Positions 44,027 through 52,120 of a DNA stretch of 52,899 nt are shown one piece after another; position 1 is the stretch's first letter; each line of letters begins with the position of its first letter. Source of the stretch: CAIWHR01 sp039931775 (GTDB lineage Bacteria; Pseudomonadota; Gammaproteobacteria; Burkholderiales; Casimicrobiaceae); assembly GCA_039931775.1 (NCBI GenBank), contig JBDTRG010000007.1, positions 1 through 52,899 of the forward strand, read 5' to 3'. The position numbers and the translations under genes are program-made. The notes under the pieces were generated by a model. The model was given only the letters and a program-made list of their open reading frames with translations. It did not search any database and was not told the DNA's origin.

Positions 44027-44854
44027 CTAGGCCTCCGTCGTGGAGCGGGTGAATTCAGAACCGCGTGCGGCGACTGCGGAGTCGATGAACGCGACGTCGT
44101 CGGCCGACAGGTATTGCCGATAATTGCCTACCTTGCCGACGCGCACCTTGTACGCCTCGGGATCGCCCGCACGCGCCGGGCGCAGCGCGTCGTTGCGGAA
44201 GCGGTCCTCGACCTCGGCCTTGCGCAGATTTTCGAACCGGCAATAGTCGACGGCCGCGTCGATCGTCGCCCGCGGCACGTCCGCGCCGAGAAACGCGAGC
44301 GCGCGGGAAAGCGTGCCGGCGGTGTCCCGATGCAGCGCCTCGTAGGTCAGGAATTCGAACGCCGCCGGGATGTCCCGGCTCGCCTCCCAGATGCGGTAGA
44401 ACGCGAGGATCTTTTCGACACCGTACGCGTCGTGCCGGACGAACTCGGAGATCGGTCCGGAATAGACGTTGATGCGACGCGAGGCCTGGAAGTATGCAGA
44501 CACCAGGTTGTCGCGCACGTCGCGCGCCATCAGCAGCACGCGCAATCCGCGGTAGGCGGAGCGATCGACGGACATCTGCTGCCAAGGTATGCCGGCGACC
44601 AGCGCGGTTTGATCGTGATCGAAGGCCGCGACCGGCAATCCCGCGGCGCCCGTGAGCACTTCGGTGTCCAGCATCAAACGTTCGGGCAATCCGAAGTGGT
44701 CAACCAGCGCCTTGCCGATGAGCGCACGCAGCCAGGTTCGACCGGCCTTCGGATAGGAAACCAGATACGCGTCGGCCACACCCATTACCGCGCGTCCCGC
44801 GACGACGCGCCGGACCGGGGCAAGTGTGGGTGGCGTTTCCGTCGTTTCAGTCAC
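44027..44854 (-). CDS. Sulfotransferase domain protein
   Basis: GTG at 44854 (275 aa) overlaps the radA stop by 8 bp; a TTG at 44878 or ATG 44785 are alternatives, and no ribosome-binding site decides. PAPS-binding motif VSYPKAGRTWLR (about 32-43) and LLMARDVRDNLVSAYFQ as the 3'-phosphate segment identify a classical Sulfotransfer_1 fold. The C-terminal RVGKVGNYRQYLSADD resembles the R-K-G-x-x-G-x-W-K element of cytosolic sulfotransferases. It lies downstream of radA and directly before the second sulfotransferase. Confidence 0.83.
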   Translation of the reverse strand: MTETTETPPTLAPVRRVVAGRAVMGVADAYLVSYPKAGRTWLRALIGKALVDHFGLPERLMLDTEVLTGAAGLPVAAFDHDQTALVAGIPWQQMSVDRSAYRGLRVLLMARDVRDNLVSAYFQASRRINVYSGPISEFVRHDAYGVEKILAFYRIWEASRDIPAAFEFLTYEALHRDTAGTLSRALAFLGADVPRATIDAAVDYCRFENLRKAEVEDRFRNDALRPARAGDPEAYKVRVGKVGNYRQYLSADDVAFIDSAVAARGSEFTRSTTEA

Positions 44855-46202
44855 GCAGCACCGCCAGCGCCTGGTCAATTCGATTCGCGCAAATAATCTT
44901 CATTCCATCAATGGTTTGCTTTGGTTTGTTGAGACTTGGGATCAACGCTTGCTTGAAGCCCAGCTTGGACGCCTCGCGCAGACGCTCCTGGCCGCGCTGA
45001 ACCGGCCGAATCTCACCGGCGAGCCCTACTTCACCGAAGACCAGCGTTCGCGCCGGCAGCGGCCGGCCGGTCAACGACGAATGCACCGCGAGCAGGATCG
45101 CGAGATCGGCAGCCGGCTCGTTGATCCGCACCCCGCCGACCGCGTTCACGAAGACGTCGTAGCCGCCGGTTTCCACTCCGCCGTGGCGATGCAGGACCGC
45201 AAGCAGCAGCGACAGGCGCTGCGGATCGAGGCCCACGGACAACCGTTTCGGCATCCCACCCTGCACCGGATCCACCAAGGCTTGAATTTCGACCAGCAAC
45301 GGCCGCGAACCTTCGAGCGTCGCGACCACCGCCGACCCGGCGACACTTTCGCCGTGCTGCGACAGAAAGAGCGCCGACGGATTGGCGACCCCGCGCAAGC
45401 CCCGCTCCGTCATCGCGAAGACGCCGAGCTCGTTGGCCGCACCGAAGCGGTTCTTGATCGCGCGCACCAGGCGAAAGCTCGAATGCGTGTCGCCTTCGAA
45501 ATAGAGGACGGTGTCGACGATGTGCTCGAGCACCCGCGGACCGGCGATGGCGCCTTCCTTCGTCACGTGGCCGACGAAGATGACGACGATGTGCCGCTGC
45601 TTGGCGAGCCTCGTCAGCTGCGCCGCGCACTCGCGTACCTGGGCGACGCTGCCCGGTGCCGAGGTGAGGGCTTCCGTGTAGGCCGTCTGGATCGAATCGA
45701 TGACGACGACTTCCGGCGCTTCCGTGCCGATCGTCGCGACGATCGCTTCGAGCTGAACTTCGGCGAGCAGCGATACCGGTGCGTTGATGAGGCCCAGCCG
45801 TTGCGCGCGCAACGCGACCTGCTCGACGGACTCCTCTCCCGTGACGTACAACGCTTTCTTGTCGGCACCGATCGCTGCCATCGCCTGCAGCAAGAGCGTC
45901 GACTTGCCGATCCCCGGATCGCCGCCGAGCAGGATGACTCCGCCCGGGACCAGCCCGCCGCCCAGCACCCTGTCGAATTCCTCGAGCCCGGTGGGAAATC
46001 GCGGGCTTTTCTTCGCGTCCACACTGCCGAGCGATCGCACCGCACTCGCCTTGCCGGCGACGGTCTGGAACCGTGTCGCCTGCGGCGTCGCGATGGTCTC
46101 GACCAGCGTGTTCCATGCGCTGCAATGCGGACACTGGCCCTGCCATTTCGGGCTCTGGCCGCCGCACTCGGTGCAGCTGTAGACGGTCTTGGCTCGTGCC
46201 AT
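44847..46202 (-). CDS. radA: DNA repair protein RadA
   Basis: A 451-residue recombination protein promoting branch migration. The N-terminal C4 zinc finger uses C10, C13, C24 and C27. The RecA-like core has Walker A GGDPGIGKS (93-101) and the RadA-specific KNRFG motif (in AIKNRFGAANELG), followed by a Lon-protease-like domain (GGVETGGYDVFVNAVGGVR). ATG at 46202 is chosen because the zinc finger starts right after it. The downstream sulfotransferase gene overlaps its end. Confidence 0.95.
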   Translation of the reverse strand: MARAKTVYSCTECGGQSPKWQGQCPHCSAWNTLVETIATPQATRFQTVAGKASAVRSLGSVDAKKSPRFPTGLEEFDRVLGGGLVPGGVILLGGDPGIGKSTLLLQAMAAIGADKKALYVTGEESVEQVALRAQRLGLINAPVSLLAEVQLEAIVATIGTEAPEVVVIDSIQTAYTEALTSAPGSVAQVRECAAQLTRLAKQRHIVVIFVGHVTKEGAIAGPRVLEHIVDTVLYFEGDTHSSFRLVRAIKNRFGAANELGVFAMTERGLRGVANPSALFLSQHGESVAGSAVVATLEGSRPLLVEIQALVDPVQGGMPKRLSVGLDPQRLSLLLAVLHRHGGVETGGYDVFVNAVGGVRINEPAADLAILLAVHSSLTGRPLPARTLVFGEVGLAGEIRPVQRGQERLREASKLGFKQALIPSLNKPKQTIDGMKIICANRIDQALAVLRD

Positions 46203-46216
46203 GCGCAGAGGTCCCG

Positions 46217-47062
46217 TCAACGGACCAGCATCAGGACTTCGCCGAGGGTCCGCGCACCGGGCGCGACCCACTGGAGCGCGGCCGAGGCGCCGAGCACGAC
46301 GATCGAAATCGCGGTGAAGGGCTTCCACGTCGACCGTAGCACGCTGCCCTCCCAATCCGGTTCACCCATTCGACGCACGCTCTTGACGAGTCCCCCGGCC
46401 AACAACCCGCCGAACGCTGCATCGACCAGCATGCCCGGGGCTGCCAAAACGAGATAGGCCACCCCGCCGGCGGCGACCGCGAGAACGACGAGTGCGACGA
46501 ACCCAACGACGACGAGCACGATGCCGCCGTCGTCGCTGGCGTCGAGTGCGTCGCCCGCGCCGGACAGTACCGAATCCACCGGCGCCTTGCCCGCCGACGC
46601 GAAATCGAAGGCCCCGCCGGCCCCCGCGCCGCCGAAACGCCCGCCGCCCCCGACGGCGTCCCCAGGCCCAAGACGAACCCCTCCTGCGCCCCATGAGCCG
46701 CCGGGGTACGGCGATCCGGTGGCATCGAGCGCGTTGCCGAAATCGCCGCCGGCAATGGGCCGGACGCCGACGTACGCAAGCCAGAGCCGCACGCAGGCGA
46801 AGAACACCGCATAGGCGAAGACGAGCGCGATGAGCCAGCGCAAGGACATCGAATGGAGCGGAATCGCAAGCAGCAGTGCATTGGTGAGGAAGCCGGCGCC
46901 GAACGTCGCCGCGAGCATGAGCGCCATGTGCCAGCGCAGCCAGAACCTGTGGACGAAGCGCTGTTTCAACTCCTGCCGACGTGCCTCGATCAATTCGAGC
47001 CGCTGCTTCGCGGCGCTCGCGCCGGTTGCGGCCGGGCCTGCCGCGATCGACGGCGTGCCCAT
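46217..47062 (-). CDS. Membrane protein of unknown function with a glycine-rich linker
   Basis: 281 residues, not recognised. Two hydrophobic helices lie at about 43-65 and 73-97, a Gly-rich low-complexity segment at about 103-160 (GSWGAGG, AVGGGGRFGGAGAGG), then hydrophobic helices near 180-213 and 245-262. The N-terminus is a charged helix before the first membrane span. It sits between hldA and radA with short gaps, so it is part of the same minus-strand gene run. The bacterial strand and codon pattern match its neighbours. Confidence 0.7.
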   Translation of the reverse strand: MGTPSIAAGPAATGASAAKQRLELIEARRQELKQRFVHRFWLRWHMALMLAATFGAGFLTNALLLAIPLHSMSLRWLIALVFAYAVFFACVRLWLAYVGVRPIAGGDFGNALDATGSPYPGGSWGAGGVRLGPGDAVGGGGRFGGAGAGGAFDFASAGKAPVDSVLSGAGDALDASDDGGIVLVVVGFVALVVLAVAAGGVAYLVLAAPGMLVDAAFGGLLAGGLVKSVRRMGEPDWEGSVLRSTWKPFTAISIVVLGASAALQWVAPGARTLGEVLMLVR

Positions 47063-47064
47063 CG

Positions 47065-48012
47065 TCAGGACAGCTCGTCGGGGGTGGCGACCGCCGTCCC
47101 GAGCTTGCCCACGACGACACCCGCTGCCTCGTTGGCGACGCGCACCGCGGAATCGAGGTCGGCGCCGGCCCCGAGCAGCACACCGAGCGCCGCGATCACG
47201 GTGTCGCCCGCGCCGGACACGTCGTAGACTTCGCGCGCAACCGCCGGAATGTTCTCGGCGCCCTGCGCGGTATAGAGGGTCATGCCCTCCTCAGATCGCG
47301 TGACGAGCAGCGCGCCCAGGTCGAGTTCGGTGCGCAGTGCCTGCGCTTTCGCCGCCATTTCGGCGTCGTCCTTCCAGCGTCCGACGACCTGCCGGAATTC
47401 GCCGCGGTTCGGCGTTACGACAGTCGCGCCGCGGTATCGGGCCCAATCGTCACCCTTCGGATCGACCAGCACGGGTTTCCCGGCCGCGCGCGCGCGTTCG
47501 ATCATCGTCGCGATGTGCGCGAGCCCGCCTTTGCCATAATCGGAGAGGATCACGAGGTCGGTATCGGCGAGCAGGCGGTCGAAATCGGCGAGCTTGGTCG
47601 CCAGCACATCGTGTGACGGCGCAGTCTCGAAATCGATCCGCAACAGCTGCTGCTGGCGTCCGATCACACGCAGCTTGACGGTCGTAGGCACGGCGGCGTC
47701 GCGATGGAACGACGTTCGAACGAGGTCGACCGCGAGCAGGCGCTCCAGCGCGGAGCCGGCCTCGTCCGTTCCGATGGCCGACAGAAGCGTGGTGCGCGCG
47801 CCGAGAGCGGCGGCGTTGCGCGCGACATTGGCGGCGCCGCCGGGCCGCTCCTCGGTGCGCGCGATCTTGACGACGGGCACCGGCGCCTCGGGCGAAATCC
47901 GATCGACATCGCCGAACCAGTAGCGATCGAGCATCACGTCGCCGGCCACCAGAACGCGGGTCGCGCCGACGCGTTTCCGCCAGGTCGAGAATCGTGAGTC
48001 GTGGCCGATCAT
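47065..48012 (-). CDS. hldA: D-glycero-beta-D-manno-heptose-7-phosphate kinase (RfaE domain I)
   Basis: ATG at 48012 gives 315 residues of a PfkB/ribokinase-family sugar kinase: AGDVMLDRYWFGDVDRISPE, RPGGAANVARNAAALG, LSDYGKGGLA and DVSGAGDTVIAALG (anion hole and catalytic Asp). It phosphorylates heptose-7-phosphate at C1 for lipopolysaccharide inner core synthesis. Only the kinase domain is present; the adenylyltransferase domain fused in E. coli HldE must be encoded elsewhere, as is common in betaproteobacteria. It follows ugd by 10 bp. Confidence 0.9.
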   Translation of the reverse strand: MIGHDSRFSTWRKRVGATRVLVAGDVMLDRYWFGDVDRISPEAPVPVVKIARTEERPGGAANVARNAAALGARTTLLSAIGTDEAGSALERLLAVDLVRTSFHRDAAVPTTVKLRVIGRQQQLLRIDFETAPSHDVLATKLADFDRLLADTDLVILSDYGKGGLAHIATMIERARAAGKPVLVDPKGDDWARYRGATVVTPNRGEFRQVVGRWKDDAEMAAKAQALRTELDLGALLVTRSEEGMTLYTAQGAENIPAVAREVYDVSGAGDTVIAALGVLLGAGADLDSAVRVANEAAGVVVGKLGTAVATPDELS

Positions 48013-48022
48013 TGGACTTTTG

Positions 48023-49345
48023 CTATCGGCGTCCGATGGAGAAGTACTCGAGTCCCGCCGCACGCACGAGCGCCGGCTCGTAGAGATTGCGCCCGTCGAA
48101 TACCAGCGGGTGCTTCAGCGCCCGCTTGATCGCGTCGAAGTCGGGACTGCGAAACTCCTGCCACTCGGTGACGACGACCAGCGCATCGGCGCCGGAGACG
48201 GCGTCCATCGGCGACGCGGCATAACGGAGGTTCCGCGTGTCGCCATAGAGGCGCTTCGCCTCGGGCATCGCGATCGGATCGTAGGCGACGACGGCGGCTC
48301 CGCGCGCCAGTAATGCCGCGATGATTTCTCGCGATGGCGCCTGGCGCATGTCGTCGGTGTTCGGCTTGAAGGCGAGGCCCCACAGCGCGAATTCGCGGCC
48401 CGCGATATCTTCGCCGAGCCGCGTGACGATCTTCTCGACCAGGCGCAGCTTCTGCGCTTCGTTCGCCGCTTCGACCGCCTGCATGATCTTGAGCGGCCGG
48501 CCGTGCGCCGTCGCCGTGTGCTGCAGCGCGCTTACGTCCTTGGGAAAGCAGGATCCGCCGTAGCCGACACCGGGGTAGAGGAAATGCCAGCCGATCCGCG
48601 GGTCGGAGCCAATGCCCTGGCGGACATGCTCGATGTCAGCGCCCAGCGCGTCGGCTAGATTCGCGAGTTCGTTCATGAACGAGATCCGCGTCGCGAGCAT
48701 CGCGTTCGCCGCGTACTTCGTCAACTCGGCCGAGCGGACGTCCATCACCAGCAGCCGTTCGTGGCTGCGCTGGAACGGCGCGTAGACCGCACGCATAACG
48801 GCGATCGCCCGCTCGTCGTCGGCGCCGATCACGACCCGGTCGGGCCGCATGAAGTCCTCCACCGCGGCGCCCTCTTTCAGGAATTCCGGGTTGGAGACGA
48901 CCGCGAAGCCTGTCGAAACGCCGCGCGACTTCAACTCCTCGCTGATCGCCGCGTGCACTCGATCCGCGGTCCCAACCGGAACGGTCGACTTGTCGACGAT
49001 GACCTTGAACTCGTTCATCCGCCGGCCGATGTTCCTCGCCGCGGCGAGCACATACTGCATGTCGGCGGATCCGTCCTCGTCCGGAGGGGTGCCGACGGCG
49101 ATGAACTGCACGGCGCCGTGTGCGACGGCAGCGTCCTGGTCGGTCGTGAAGCGAAGTCGGTCGGCCGCGACATTGCGCGCGATCATTCCCGCGAGGCCGG
49201 GCTCGTGGATCGGAACGCCGCCCTCGTTCAATATCGCGATCTTGCGCGCGTCGACGTCGAGGCACAGCACGTCGTTGCCGACCTCGGCGAGGCAGGTACC
49301 GGTGACGAGGCCGACGTAGCCCGTACCGATCATCGTGATTTTCAA
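48023..49345 (-). CDS. ugd: UDP-glucose 6-dehydrogenase
   Basis: A 440-residue NAD-dependent enzyme oxidising UDP-glucose to UDP-glucuronate for polysaccharide and LPS modification. Rossmann motif MIGTGYVGLVTG at the N-terminus, VDKSTVPVGTADRV, and the catalytic cysteine in YGGSCFPKD (near residue 265) are clear. Its ATG overlaps the pyrF stop by 4 bp. Together with hldA it forms a cell-envelope sugar pair within the rpsA-to-radA gene run. Confidence 0.93.
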   Translation of the reverse strand: MKITMIGTGYVGLVTGTCLAEVGNDVLCLDVDARKIAILNEGGVPIHEPGLAGMIARNVAADRLRFTTDQDAAVAHGAVQFIAVGTPPDEDGSADMQYVLAAARNIGRRMNEFKVIVDKSTVPVGTADRVHAAISEELKSRGVSTGFAVVSNPEFLKEGAAVEDFMRPDRVVIGADDERAIAVMRAVYAPFQRSHERLLVMDVRSAELTKYAANAMLATRISFMNELANLADALGADIEHVRQGIGSDPRIGWHFLYPGVGYGGSCFPKDVSALQHTATAHGRPLKIMQAVEAANEAQKLRLVEKIVTRLGEDIAGREFALWGLAFKPNTDDMRQAPSREIIAALLARGAAVVAYDPIAMPEAKRLYGDTRNLRYAASPMDAVSGADALVVVTEWQEFRSPDFDAIKRALKHPLVFDGRNLYEPALVRAAGLEYFSIGRR

Positions 49346-50064
49346 GCGGTCGCTCCGAGCGAAACATTGATCGCGTCAAGGGCTGCCACCGGGTCCGGTG
49401 CCTGCGTGATCGGCCGGCCGATCACGAGGTAATCGGCGCCGTTGGCCATCGCCGATTCCGGCGTGATGATCCGGGCCTGGTCGTCCTTGGGACTCCCCGC
49501 GGGTCGGATGCCCGGCGTGACGAGCTTGAATCGCGCCCCCATCGCTTTACGCAGTCCCGGCGCTTCGACCGCGGAACAGACGACGCCATCGAGGCCGGTG
49601 GCCGCGGTGAGGCGAGCCAGCCGCAGCGCCTGATGAGGCGCCGTGTCGGGAACGCCCGTGGCGGCGAGATCGGCGTCGCCGAGGCTCGTCAGCACGGTGA
49701 CGGCGATCAGTATCGGTTTGGGCCGCCCGGTCTGTGCGGCGGCCGCCTCGACGGCCTTCCTGGCGGCGTCCATCATGGCCGCGCCGCCTGCCGCGTGCAC
49801 GTTCAGCATCCAAACCCCGAGACGCGTTGCCGCGGCGCACGCCTGCGCGACAGTGTTCGGAATGTCGTGGAACTTCAAGTCGAGGAACACGCGGAAGCCG
49901 CGCTCGACCATCCAGCGCACGGGTTCCGGCCCCGCGACGACGAACATCTCCTTGCCGACCTTGAGCGCGCATGCGGCGGGGTCGAGCCGATCTGCCAGCG
50001 CCAGCGCGCGCATCGGATTGGCGAAATCGAGCGCGACGATCACTTTCGGGTCATGCATAGCCAT
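49342..50064 (-). CDS. pyrF: Orotidine 5'-phosphate decarboxylase
   Basis: ATG at 50064 has GGAG about 7 nt upstream and gives 240 residues (an ATG two codons later is the alternative). It performs the last step of UMP synthesis. Active-site segments are VIVALDF and FLDLKFHDIPNTV with the catalytic Asp-Lys-Asp set, and VTPGIRP binds phosphate. It overlaps the end of lapB by 14 bp, so it is co-transcribed with lapAB. Confidence 0.94.
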   Translation of the reverse strand: MAMHDPKVIVALDFANPMRALALADRLDPAACALKVGKEMFVVAGPEPVRWMVERGFRVFLDLKFHDIPNTVAQACAAATRLGVWMLNVHAAGGAAMMDAARKAVEAAAAQTGRPKPILIAVTVLTSLGDADLAATGVPDTAPHQALRLARLTAATGLDGVVCSAVEAPGLRKAMGARFKLVTPGIRPAGSPKDDQARIITPESAMANGADYLVIGRPITQAPDPVAALDAINVSLGATA

Positions 50065-51229
50065 CCGGGGTCTCCGTGCGTCGCGGGGAATAGGTTTCCC
50101 ACTTGCCGCATCCTGGGCAGCGCCAATAGTACTGGCGCGCACGGAAGCCGCAGTGGTCGCATTTGTACATTCCAAGCCGCTTGATGTGCTGGCCGACGAG
50201 CTGCTTGACGAGCTCCAGGTCGTGACGCCGCTCGGCCGGCGCGGCCAAGAGTTGCGCCTCCAGCAGCCGGTCGAGGCCCAGCAGCGTGGGGTTGCGCGCC
50301 AGCTCGTCCTTGATCAGCGCGCCGGCGGCGGCGGGACCTTCCTCCGACAGCGTCAGCGTGAAGACCGTGTTGAGGAGATCGAGCGATGGGTATTGCTGCT
50401 GATAGGCCTTCAGCACGCGCAATGCCTGCGATGTGCTCCCCTGCCGGCGATACGCGTCGGCCAGCCGCTCGGCGACGAGCGACAGATAGGCGGGATTCTG
50501 CGACTCGATCCGTTGCCAGGCGTCGATTGCGGCAGCCAGGTTGTCCTGTTGCGCTTCCAGGTCGCCGAGCAACAGCATGGCCCTCGCGCAGGCGCGGTAT
50601 TCCGCGAGCGCCTGGTCGATGTATCCGCGCGCCGCCGCGAAATCGGACTTGACCAGCGCGGCCTGCGCCAATTCGCAGTGGTAATGCGCCACCTCCTTGA
50701 AGTAGGGGCGCTTGGCGATCGCCTCCATGCGCCGCGTCACAGCGATCGCCTTCGGCCAGTCTTTCTCCTGCTCGTAGATCGAGATCAGGAACCCGAGTGA
50801 CGCGTGTTCGAACGGCGAGCCGTCGAGCCTGGTGAAGAGCTCCTCGGCGCGGTCCAGCAGGCCGGCACGATGAAAGTCCTGCGCAAGCTCGAATACCGCC
50901 GCCTGGCGCTTGTCCGCGGGGAGATTCGGGCGGTCGAGGAGGTTCTGGTGCATCCGTGTCGCTCGATCGATCTCGCCCTGCCGGCGGAACAGGCTGCCCA
51001 AAGCGAAGTGCAGGTCGATGGTCTGCGGGTCGACCTTGACGACTTCGATGAACGATTCGATCGCCTTGTCGGGCTGCTCGTTCAGCAGGAAATTGAGGCC
51101 GCGAAAATACGACAGCGGCAACGCGCGCGACTCGAGCAGCAGATGTTTGATGTCGATGCGCGCGGCCACCCATCCCAGCGCGAAGAACAGGGCCGGGATC
51201 GGCAGCAGCCACCACAGCTCGAAATCCAT
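50051..51229 (-). CDS. lapB: LapB, TPR/rubredoxin regulator of LPS synthesis
   Basis: A 392-residue inner-membrane-anchored protein: an N-terminal membrane helix (WWLLPIPALFFALGWVAA), tandem tetratricopeptide repeats (about 40-340), and a C-terminal rubredoxin-like zinc site with two CX2C pairs (CDHC and CPGC). In E. coli LapB (YciM) recruits FtsH to degrade LpxC, balancing lipopolysaccharide against phospholipid. The order lapA-lapB-pyrF is conserved across Proteobacteria. Confidence 0.94.
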   Translation of the reverse strand: MDFELWWLLPIPALFFALGWVAARIDIKHLLLESRALPLSYFRGLNFLLNEQPDKAIESFIEVVKVDPQTIDLHFALGSLFRRQGEIDRATRMHQNLLDRPNLPADKRQAAVFELAQDFHRAGLLDRAEELFTRLDGSPFEHASLGFLISIYEQEKDWPKAIAVTRRMEAIAKRPYFKEVAHYHCELAQAALVKSDFAAARGYIDQALAEYRACARAMLLLGDLEAQQDNLAAAIDAWQRIESQNPAYLSLVAERLADAYRRQGSTSQALRVLKAYQQQYPSLDLLNTVFTLTLSEEGPAAAGALIKDELARNPTLLGLDRLLEAQLLAAPAERRHDLELVKQLVGQHIKRLGMYKCDHCGFRARQYYWRCPGCGKWETYSPRRTETPDGYA

Positions 51230-51277
51230 GGGCGCGGACGGTTCAGGTGGCCTGGGAAACGCCGATCGGCACCGGGA

Positions 51278-51631
51278 TCATCGGCGCCCTGGCGGCAGAT
51301 CGGCGCGCTCGAAGCCGGGTCCGGAACCGGGAGTCGTCCCGGGCACCGTGCCGGTGCGCGACCAATCGGCGGAGGGTGTGGCGTCGCGATTGCGCTGCTC
51401 GCGCCGCATCCGGCTCAACTGCCGCGACAGCCGCGCCGAGCGCATCGCCCCGGCGAGCAATCCCGCGGCCGCGCCGATCGCGAATGCGATCAGCACGACG
51501 AAGATGAGCGGCGCCTGCCAGCTCCACCAATGGTAGAACTTGAGCGTGACGAGCTCGGAATTCTGAAGCGACAGGAAGAGCAGCGCGAGGAAGAGTGTGA
51601 ATCCCACCACCCAGCGCAGAACTTGCATCAT
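51278..51631 (-). CDS. lapA: LapA (LPS assembly protein A domain) membrane protein
   Basis: 117 residues with two transmembrane helices (about 5-22 and 38-58) joined by the family motif SLQNSELVTLKFYHW, followed by a charged, proline-rich cytosolic tail. Two adjacent ATGs (51631, 51628) follow an AGAGGT; either may be used. It partners LapB, 48 bp downstream. A hairpin with a T-tract lies just upstream of the start, which may limit readthrough from ihfB. Confidence 0.88.
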   Translation of the reverse strand: MMQVLRWVVGFTLFLALLFLSLQNSELVTLKFYHWWSWQAPLIFVVLIAFAIGAAAGLLAGAMRSARLSRQLSRMRREQRNRDATPSADWSRTGTVPGTTPGSGPGFERADLPPGRR

Positions 51632-51641
51632 CACCTCTGCC

Positions 51642-51702
51642 AAAGAAAACGGGCAGCCACACCCGTGGCGGTGTCAGCAGCCGCCACCGGAGTTGCTGCC
51701 CG
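51642..51702 (-). terminator. Nested hairpin with T-tract between ihfB and lapA (terminator or attenuator)
   Basis: On the minus strand the outer arms CGGGCAGC/GCTGCCCG (8 bp) enclose an inner stem GTGGCGG/CCGCCAC (7 bp, 9-nt loop), with 7-nt internal loops on each side, and are followed directly by TTTTCTTT. The T-tract ends about 10 nt before the lapA start codon. Confidence 0.6.
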
Positions 51703-51817
51703 CACAGCGTTATCCCGTCGGCCTACGCACCGGTCTAGAAGTGTGACACGTCGAGTGATCGGCCTCCCGCAATCGCGCGCTGACGCGCCCTTCGGGCCCG
51801 GGCTTCGCCCAGCTCGC

Positions 51818-52108
51818 TCATGCGGTATTCTTGAAATCGACCCGCTCGCGCAATTCCTTGCCGGCCTTGAAATGCGGGACATGCTTCTCGGGCACCTGCA
51901 CCTTGTCGCCGGACTTGGGATTGCGTCCGGTCCGCGGCGGGCGATAGTTCAGCCCGAAACTGCCGAACCCGCGAATCTCGATGCGTTCCCCTTTTGCAAG
52001 GCTTTCGGCCATCGCGTCGAGGATCATCTTGACCGCGAGCTCGGCGTCCTTCGCCACAAGCTGCGGGAACTGTGCCGCGAGGCGGTCGATCAGCTCCGAT
52101 TTGGTCAT
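51818..52108 (-). CDS. ihfB: Integration host factor beta subunit
   Basis: ATG at 52108 gives 96 residues. A DNA-bending nucleoid protein working as a heterodimer with IhfA. Family sequence is clear from MTKSELIDRLA through IEIRGFGSFGLNYRPPRTGRNPK, with the minor-groove arm proline in the RTGRNPKSG loop and VHFKAGKELRERV-like end (VPHFKAGKELRERVD). It follows rpsA by 12 bp, the standard proteobacterial arrangement. Confidence 0.95.
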   Translation of the reverse strand: MTKSELIDRLAAQFPQLVAKDAELAVKMILDAMAESLAKGERIEIRGFGSFGLNYRPPRTGRNPKSGDKVQVPEKHVPHFKAGKELRERVDFKNTA

Positions 52109-52120
52109 CACGCCGCCTGC

